A DNA stretch of 35,083 nt from Prevotellaceae bacterium (lineage in GTDB: Bacteria > Bacteroidota > Bacteroidia > Bacteroidales > UBA932): positions 1-35,083 of the forward strand of contig JAISNL010000017.1 of assembly GCA_031276235.1 (NCBI GenBank), in the 5' to 3' direction. The notes under the pieces are model-generated. The model worked only from the letters and a program-made list of their open reading frames with translations, ran no database searches and was not told the origin of the DNA. Positions 29,142 through 35,083 of the stretch are shown here, in pieces (the first letter of the stretch is position 1; every line of letters begins with the position of its first letter). Both the position numbers and the translations under genes were made by a program.

Positions 29142-29927
29142 ATGATATACGTGCATCCCAAAAAATCGCTCGGACAACACTTTTTGCATGACAGGCAAAT
29201 TGCCGAACGCATAACGCAAAGCATAGCCGACAATACGGAATCACTGCTTGAAATCGGCGCAGGCACAGGCATACTGACCGAATTTTTGCTCAAAAAAGAC
29301 ATCGATTTTAAAACTGTTGAAATTGATGGAGAATCAATCGCTTTTTTGCGCAAAACATTTCCAGATATTAAAGACAGACTAATCACAGGCGATTTTCTGA
29401 AACAGAATCTGCATGATATATTCAACAGACCTTTCAGCATTATCGGAAATTTGCCTTATAACATCTCATCGCAGATATTTTTCAAAATTATTGACGAAAA
29501 AAATTATATTAATGAAGCCGTTTGCATGGTACAAAAAGAAGTTGCAGAACGAATAGCCGAAAAACCGGGTTCAAAAACCTATGGAATTTTGAGCGTCTTT
29601 GTTCAGGCATTTTATGATGTTGAATATCTTTTTACGGTTCACGAAAACGCATTTACGCCGCCGCCAAAAGTAAAATCAGCAGTTATTCGCCTTACGCGGA
29701 ATTCGGTTAATCATTTAAATTGCAATGAATCGCTTTTTAGAAAAACGGTAAAAGCAACGTTCAACCAGCGGCGCAAAACCATTCGAAATTCATTAAAATT
29801 GATTACAGGCGACAAAAAAATTCCTGAAAACAGATTTTTGTCATTACGACCCGAAACATTAAGCGTATCGGATTTCGCAGAACTCACCAATATCGTAGAA
29901 AGTTTGTTGACGCCGAATATTGCATGA
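29142..29927 (+). CDS. rsmA: 16S rRNA (adenine(1518)-N(6)/adenine(1519)-N(6))-dimethyltransferase
   Basis: KKSLGQHFLHDRQIAERI, LLEIGAGTGILTEFLL, IIGNLPYNISSQIFFKI, FTPPPKVKSAVIRL. Confidence 0.97.
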   Translation: MIYVHPKKSLGQHFLHDRQIAERITQSIADNTESLLEIGAGTGILTEFLLKKDIDFKTVEIDGESIAFLRKTFPDIKDRLITGDFLKQNLHDIFNRPFSIIGNLPYNISSQIFFKIIDEKNYINEAVCMVQKEVAERIAEKPGSKTYGILSVFVQAFYDVEYLFTVHENAFTPPPKVKSAVIRLTRNSVNHLNCNESLFRKTVKATFNQRRKTIRNSLKLITGDKKIPENRFLSLRPETLSVSDFAELTNIVESLLTPNIA

Positions 29928-30117
29928 TGCTACAATGAATTGATGCTGTCATACTTTGCCTGCACAAAATAAGAGATTAATGGGCAAGTGAAGAGTGAAA
30001 AGTAGAAAAATAACTTTCAACTAAAAACGACTAAATATTTTTTTTCGTAGCAATCATCTTATTTCAATTCTTATAATTATCTTTGCAACCGAAATTAAAT
30101 TTATAAAAAAATAAGAT

Positions 30118-30849
30118 ATGAAACTAAAATTATTATCTGTTGCAATGATTATTGCGGTTTTTTGCTCATGCAACAGCGGTAAGAAAACCGAACAGCAAAA
30201 TCAGCAAACCGACACTGCAATTACTAACGAAACAGTGCAGTCCGCCAACGAAAATGTGGAAGATACTGTTAAAAAAGAGGAACAAACTATGCCAGAAATT
30301 AAAAAAGAAGAACCCGCAAAAGCGGTAAAAGCAAAAACATACGGAGCGCCTGTGTTTGATATTGTAACATCGCTGGGTACAATACGTATTAAACTTTACA
30401 ATGAAACGCCCAAACATCGCGACAATTTCGTAAAACTCGCCGAATCGGGATATTACGATGGCGTGCTTTTTCATCGAGTAATAAAAGATTTTATGATTCA
30501 AACGGGAGATCCCGATTCAAAAAATGCACAGCAGGGCGCTCGTCTGGGTGTAGGCGGTCCTGATTATAAGATTGATGCGGAAATTCTTCCACAACTCAAA
30601 CATAAAAAAGGAGCAGTTGCAGCAGCTCGACAGGGCGACCAGATTAATCCCGAAAAAAAATCATCAGGTTCACAGTTTTACATTGTCCAAAATCAGCAGG
30701 GAACGCCATTTTTGGATGGAGCGTACACAGTTTTTGGCGAAACATTAAGCGGGCTTGATGTTGTTGACAAAATAGCAACCGTAAAAACAGGTCAGGGCGA
30801 CAGACCCGATACAGATATTAAAATAGAAAAAATTGTTCGCATAGAATAG
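30118..30849 (+). CDS. Cyclophilin-type peptidyl-prolyl cis-trans isomerase lipoprotein
   Basis: Lipoprotein signal MIIAVFCSCNSG; GYYDGVLFHRVIKDFMIQTGDP, SSGSQFYIVQNQ, LDGAYTVFGETLSGLDVVDKIA. Confidence 0.93.
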   Translation: MKLKLLSVAMIIAVFCSCNSGKKTEQQNQQTDTAITNETVQSANENVEDTVKKEEQTMPEIKKEEPAKAVKAKTYGAPVFDIVTSLGTIRIKLYNETPKHRDNFVKLAESGYYDGVLFHRVIKDFMIQTGDPDSKNAQQGARLGVGGPDYKIDAEILPQLKHKKGAVAAARQGDQINPEKKSSGSQFYIVQNQQGTPFLDGAYTVFGETLSGLDVVDKIATVKTGQGDRPDTDIKIEKIVRIE

Positions 30850-30860
30850 ATTTTGCTAAC

Positions 30861-31883
30861 ATGAAAAACAAAATACAGGAACTGCTCAGCCATGTTGAAA
30901 CATTTGCTTCCGAAAAGCTTGAGCAGGTCGAAGATTTTCGAGTAAAAATGCTTGGCAAAAAAGGAGAAATAACTCAATTGTTTGAGCATTTCAAAACATT
31001 TACAGCCGAACAGAAACGCGAACTTGGAAAAGATTTAAACGAACTTAAAGCAAAAACGCTTGAAAAAATAAACTGTTTAAAAGAACAGTTTGAACAGTCG
31101 CAGGAAAAACTGTCGGTAGATTTTGACATGACAAAGCCTGCAAATAATGCGCCTGCAGGTTCGCGGCATCCAATATCAATAATGAAAAATAAAATTGTTG
31201 ATATTTTCAAACGGCTTGGATACGTCATTGCCGAAGGACCGGAGATAGAAGACGACTGGCACGTGTTTAGCGCATTGAATTTTCCGCCCGAACATCCTGC
31301 ACGCGATATGCAGGACACGTTTTTCATTGAAAAAAATCCCGACATACTGTTGCGCACTCATACAAGTTCGATGCAGGTGAGGGCAATGCAACAAAGCAAA
31401 CCGCCGATTCGCATAATCTGTCCCGGGCGCGTTTTCCGCAACGAGGCAATTTCGGCGCGGGCTCACTGTATTTTTCATCAAATAGAAGGTTTGTATATAG
31501 ACGAAAACGTGTCGTTTGCCGACCTTAAGCAGACATTGCTGTATTTTGCCCGCGAAATGTTTGGAACAGATACGAAAATACGGCTTCGTCCTTCCTATTT
31601 TCCATTTACCGAACCATCTGCCGAAATGGATGTTTCGTGTAAAATTTGCGGAGGCAAAGGCTGCAATATCTGCAAAGGCACAGGCTGGCTTGAAATAATG
31701 GGCTGCGGAATGGTTGACCCAAACGTGCTTGAAAGTTGCAAAATTGATTCAGAAAAATACACAGGTTTTGCATTCGGAATGGGAATTGAACGGCTGGCAA
31801 TGCTCAAATGGCAAATACGCGACTTGCGTCTTTATTTTGAAAACGATATACGATTCCTGCAACAGTTTAATTCGGTGATTTGA
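30861..31883 (+). CDS. pheS: Phenylalanine--tRNA ligase alpha subunit
   Basis: LRTHTSSMQVRAM, RNEAISARAHCIFHQIEGL, LRPSYFPFTEPSAEMDV, WLEIMGCGMVDPNVL, AFGMGIERLAMLKWQIRDLRLYFENDIRFL. Confidence 0.98.
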   Translation: MKNKIQELLSHVETFASEKLEQVEDFRVKMLGKKGEITQLFEHFKTFTAEQKRELGKDLNELKAKTLEKINCLKEQFEQSQEKLSVDFDMTKPANNAPAGSRHPISIMKNKIVDIFKRLGYVIAEGPEIEDDWHVFSALNFPPEHPARDMQDTFFIEKNPDILLRTHTSSMQVRAMQQSKPPIRIICPGRVFRNEAISARAHCIFHQIEGLYIDENVSFADLKQTLLYFAREMFGTDTKIRLRPSYFPFTEPSAEMDVSCKICGGKGCNICKGTGWLEIMGCGMVDPNVLESCKIDSEKYTGFAFGMGIERLAMLKWQIRDLRLYFENDIRFLQQFNSVI

Positions 31884-31912
31884 ATTTATCAAGAATTTTG
31901 AATATAAATGAC

Positions 31913-31955
31913 AACCACTGTCACAATTGAAATTATGACAGTGGTTTTGTTTTTA
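31913..31955 (+). terminator. Intrinsic terminator downstream of pheS
   Basis: Stem AACCACTGTCA (31913-31923) / TGACAGTGGTT (31936-31946) followed by a T-rich tract. Confidence 0.85.
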
Positions 31956-31987
31956 ATTATTATGGCAGGATTAGTATTTTTTAATTA

Positions 31988-33019
31988 TCAATAGACCTCC
32001 CATCCTTTATCAGTTGCTATGCTTGTATTGCAGGTCGCCGTTCCCGGATTTCCTGCTATCGAAATATCAGGACTTGTTGTTACTGTTGGCAGGGCAGTAA
32101 ATATATTATTCAAAGCGTCAGCCGATAACTGATTGGTTGCAAGATTCACAGGAGTGGAATACATGGTGCTTGTACCCAATGCAACGCATCCACTTATATC
32201 CAAACTTGCAAGCTGATTATTGCTGCATATCAAATACGTTAACGCCGTACAACCGCTTACATCCAAACTTGCAAGCTGATTGCTTTGACAACCCAGTTCC
32301 GTTAACGCCGTGTGATTTGACAGATTCAAATTTACAAGTTGATTACTGGCACAATATAATGTCTCTAACGATGTGTTTTTTGAAAGATCTAAACTTGACA
32401 ATTGATTGGAAGAACAACTTAAAGACGTTAATGCAGCGCACCCGCTTACATCCAAACTTGTTATGTTTTTGCTCGTAACATCCAGTTTGGTTAACTGTTC
32501 TTCAATTATCCGTACCGTATGTGAGGCATTCTCCTGATAGCCATGCACAATATTGGCTTGTACTATGTTCACATAGTCATCTGTTGTGCCATCGCCCCAG
32601 TCAATCGTCAATTTTTGAGCCGTAGCATTGAAAAATATTACAGCGCTGGTAAATGTAAATTCAACATCCGGCACAAGCGCCTCCTGCTCTACGCTAACTG
32701 TTTCCGTTAATTCGCCAGCTGTGATGGTTACTGTTGCAGTGCGGGGATTGTCGAATGTTGTATTTTCGGCTACGTTCACTGTTATTGCGCCGTTGCCGAT
32801 GGCAGATGCGCCGGTTAAAGTACACCATGTTTCGGCGCATGTTGCCGTCCATGATGCATTGCTTGTTACGTTTATGGTGTAAGAGCCTGCTGTTGCCGTA
32901 GCCTGAATATTTTCGGGACTAACCGACAGTGTCGGCACAGGAGCAGGGTCGTCTTTTGAGCAACCGCTCATTACCATTAAGCCTGTAAAGGCTGCTAAAA
33001 TTAAAAGGATTTTTTTCAT
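31988..33019 (-). CDS. BACON domain plus leucine-rich-repeat surface lipoprotein
   Basis: Lipoprotein signal LMVMSGCSKDD; BACON-like ITVNVAENTTFDNPRTATVTITAGELTETVSVEQ; WGDGTTDDYV segment; 21-aa LRRs of type LTxLxCxxNQLxxLDVSGCxA. Confidence 0.88.
   Translation of the reverse strand: MKKILLILAAFTGLMVMSGCSKDDPAPVPTLSVSPENIQATATAGSYTINVTSNASWTATCAETWCTLTGASAIGNGAITVNVAENTTFDNPRTATVTITAGELTETVSVEQEALVPDVEFTFTSAVIFFNATAQKLTIDWGDGTTDDYVNIVQANIVHGYQENASHTVRIIEEQLTKLDVTSKNITSLDVSGCAALTSLSCSSNQLSSLDLSKNTSLETLYCASNQLVNLNLSNHTALTELGCQSNQLASLDVSGCTALTYLICSNNQLASLDISGCVALGTSTMYSTPVNLATNQLSADALNNIFTALPTVTTSPDISIAGNPGTATCNTSIATDKGWEVY
32185..32470. repeat. 63-bp tandem coding repeats (LRR units) inside the BACON/LRR gene
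   Basis: TCCAAACTTGCAAGCTGATT occurs at 32199 and 32262, exactly 63 bp apart, with more divergent units downstream. Confidence 0.85.
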
Positions 33020-33095
33020 CTTTTGTTAATTTAATTTGTTAATTTAATTTTAATTTGTTTTTAGTTTAAGTATATTTATTTAATTTAATTGTTAA

Positions 33096-33410
33096 TTATG
33101 AATTATAGACTGTATTATGCCTGTATGATTTTCGCAGTAACGATACAAATACTGCAAGTTTCCATTTTGTATCTTTCAATGAAAGGGGTTCGTTGCCATT
33201 TCCTTTCAGGCAGGAAACCGCTCCCGCTAAAATCAGCAAAATTGCCGTGATTCTTACGCTTGTTTCTATTTCATTTGCAATCACAACATTTTCTGTCAAA
33301 TTAACATTCGGGTTAAAATAATCGTTAACGCATAATAAGCAAAACAAAATTATTGTTACCACTGTGAATAGCAACTGTTTAATTCGTAATATGTATTTAT
33401 CGTTTTTCAT
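33096..33410 (-). CDS. Small hypothetical membrane protein
   Basis: 104-aa ORF with two hydrophobic segments (LLFTVVTIILFCLLCV; ITAILLILAGAVSCL). Confidence 0.45.
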   Translation of the reverse strand: MKNDKYILRIKQLLFTVVTIILFCLLCVNDYFNPNVNLTENVVIANEIETSVRITAILLILAGAVSCLKGNGNEPLSLKDTKWKLAVFVSLLRKSYRHNTVYNS

Positions 33411-33452
33411 CTATAATTTTTCTCGTTTGCTATTTAGATGAAAATAATAGCG

Positions 33453-33479
33453 AAAACGATGCATTTACGCCATCGTTTT
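33453..33479. terminator. Terminator-like hairpin in the gene-poor region
   Basis: AAAACGATG (33453-33461) / CATCGTTTT (33471-33479); flanking ATAG/CTAT also pair. Confidence 0.5.
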
Positions 33480-34049
33480 TAACTATTTTTAATATAACTT
33501 GTATTCATCAAACGTATTTAATTTATACAAAAACACAAAATGATTTTCAATACAATATATTAAAACACAAATAGTTATTACTATTCAACACCCAATTTTG
33601 TTAATAATTATCTGTTTTTTTTTTTAATGCGTTTATCCTGTATATACCTGAAAACTTCAGAATATTGTTATAACCAATTATCACCGTAATAATCAATGTT
33701 ATAAAGCAATAATAATGCTAATTATCATTCCTTATGCAACTCTTTGCGGTTAATGCCGTTGCGTTTTTATTTTACTTTATATTTCAGATAATTACGTGTT
33801 AAAAATTAGATTTTATCGTTAGAAATTTTCGCAAAGATAGTTAAACAAGTTTGAATTTCCATATATTATTTTTTATTTTAATATACGGTAAAAATATGTA
33901 AGATATATATCAAATAAAATTTATATATATGGCAAATATAAATTATCTATATATTAAAATAAATTTTAACATATATATAACTAAATTTATTTAAGGAAAG
34001 AAATGAAAATCGGAAAGGATGAAAATAAGTTTTTGCACTGTATGGCGCT

Positions 34050-34090
34050 AAAAATCCCGCCTGCTTTTTGAAATTGCAGACGGGATTTTT
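34050..34090 (+). terminator. Orphan intrinsic terminator
   Basis: AAAAATCCCG-C-CTGC / GCAG-A-CGGGATTTTT, GC-rich stem with terminal T run, no annotated gene immediately upstream. Confidence 0.75.
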
Positions 34091-34446
34091 ATTGCTTGGA
34101 TGTTAAATCTATTTTGAAAATATCAGTATTAAATCCTATATGTATTCTATTGAGACCTTTTCAAAACGTTCAAATTATGAAATAGAATAAAAAACTTTTG
34201 ATTTTTTTATTCAGATTGTCTTTTGAAGTAAAAGTAAAATCATATACACACAGGAAAAATTATGCTTGTTTTGTATGACAAAAACAGTTACCTAAACTTA
34301 CCTAAAAGCGATATGGTTGTTTCTGTGTGAGACACCGTCATTGTTGCCAAACAGCGAGTCGGACAAACAGCCGAATGTCAAGTATTTAGTTATTCGGACA
34401 TTTTAAAAATGGGTTCTACAAATCTTTTTTCAGATTCAGGATGCCA

Positions 34447-34664
34447 CTAAACTTGCCAAGAATCGCCGTCAATTTGGTCAACCAAAATAAATGTCCATAT
34501 ATTTTGAGTCGGGTACAAGGTAAATCGTCCTGCAATTTGTTCTTTGTCAATAGCAAGATTTCGATAGTTTAATCTAACAGCACCTTGATTATCACTCTTT
34601 ATATCGTATTGGATCTGCCACATTTCGCCTGTTATTGTGTTTAATTCAATAAAAATCCACCTAC
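34447..34664 (-). pseudogene. 5'-truncated remnant of a Bacteroidales protein with GRFxLYPTQNxWTFILxDQIDGxxWQV repeats
   Basis: Minus-strand translation RWIFIELNTITGEMWQIQYDIKSDNQGAVRLNYRNLAIDKEQIAGRFTLYPTQNIWTFILVDQIDGDSWQV* with no start codon before the IS-like boundary; not in the ORF track. Confidence 0.7.
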
Positions 34665-34990
34665 TAACCTGAGTTTTGGATAAGAAGACAAAAAAGGCAA
34701 GTATTCTACAATTTTTTGTAATTTTGTACTTGATTAATTAATAAATAATTACATGTGATTATGAGTATACTTACCGACGACAAAATCACAGAATTTTTTT
34801 GTATAGTAGATGAATTTTGCAAAGAATTGTCAAAAGAGTTGACAGTAATACCAAAATTGGAGGATGACGGCAAAAAACATCGCAATCGTCCGTGAACAAT
34901 GTCAGAGAGCGAGATAATCACCATCCTCTTGCTTTATAACTGCGGAAGCTTCAAAAACTTCAAACATTATTAACATGAGTTTTGGATAAG
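34665..34990 (+). mobile_element. Decayed IS982-like element, left end, bounded by direct copies of a TGAGTTTTGGATAAG motif
   Basis: TAACCTGAGTTTTGGATAAG at 34665-34684 and TAACATGAGTTTTGGATAAG at 34971-34990 flank a transposase N-terminal fragment. Confidence 0.6.
34761..34973 (+). pseudogene. IS982-family-like transposase fragment with in-frame stop
   Basis: MSILTDDKITEFFCIVDEFCKELSKELTVIPKLEDDGKKHRNRP*TMSESEIITILLLYNCGSFKNFKHY*; TGA at 34893-34895 interrupts a frame continuing into MSxSEIITILLLYxxGSFxNFKHY. Confidence 0.7.
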
Positions 34991-35083
34991 CCATACATCA
35001 AAAGCGAGGCAAATTAGAGATAATTGTCGTGATTCCGATTGCACAAAAGTTATCGGAAAATATAAAAGGATATATTCAAATGA

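Noticed and set aside
29928-30117. Intergenic AACTTTCAACT similarity to 4241-4260 and 4691-4710
   Set aside because: Matches are short, A/T-rich and degenerate; not enough to define a repeat family
34893-34895. UGA recoding in the transposase frame
   Set aside because: Other genes such as rsmA and pheS use TGA as a normal stop, so a nonsense mutation in a decayed IS is simpler
34706-34924. 72-aa minus-strand ORF
   Set aside because: Antisense to the transposase fragment; no independent support
1-35083. tRNA or rRNA genes
   Set aside because: No tRNA-like T-arm/cloverleaf or rRNA signature was recognised by eye; tRNAscan-SE/Infernal would be needed to exclude them

Overview
The window is a Bacteroidota (probably Bacteroidales) chromosomal segment. 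It combines conserved core genes with one polysaccharide-utilisation-type locus and several repeat-rich intergenic regions. Core genes, left to right: VanX-like dipeptidase (-), mltG (-), a small conserved membrane protein, a CapA-like protein, an outer-membrane beta-barrel protein, ruvA, a 2421-aa sprA (type IX secretion translocon), an MltF-like lytic transglycosylase and a putative porin (-), recQ, rsmA, a cyclophilin-type PPIase lipoprotein and pheS. The Sus-like locus (14.7-23.0 kb, - strand) is susC-susD-SusE-position lipoprotein-GHL10/DUF187 family hydrolase. The right end holds a BACON/LRR lipoprotein, a gene-poor AT-rich stretch, a 5'-truncated gene remnant and a decayed IS982-like transposase. 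The strongest unusual signal is a perfect 31-bp inverted repeat (23239-23269 / 23377-23407). It encloses a canonical Bacteroidales promoter (TTTG-N19-TAnnTTTG) pointing at susC, which is the expected architecture of a phase-variable invertible promoter in its ON orientation. Other notable signals are two copies of a 22-bp-unit tandem array with 18-bp inverted arms flanking the 5.2-kb beta-barrel gene, and a long foldback intergenic element whose two copies carry their central segment in opposite orientations. All calls come from reading the sequence and the supplied ORF track; no database search was run.
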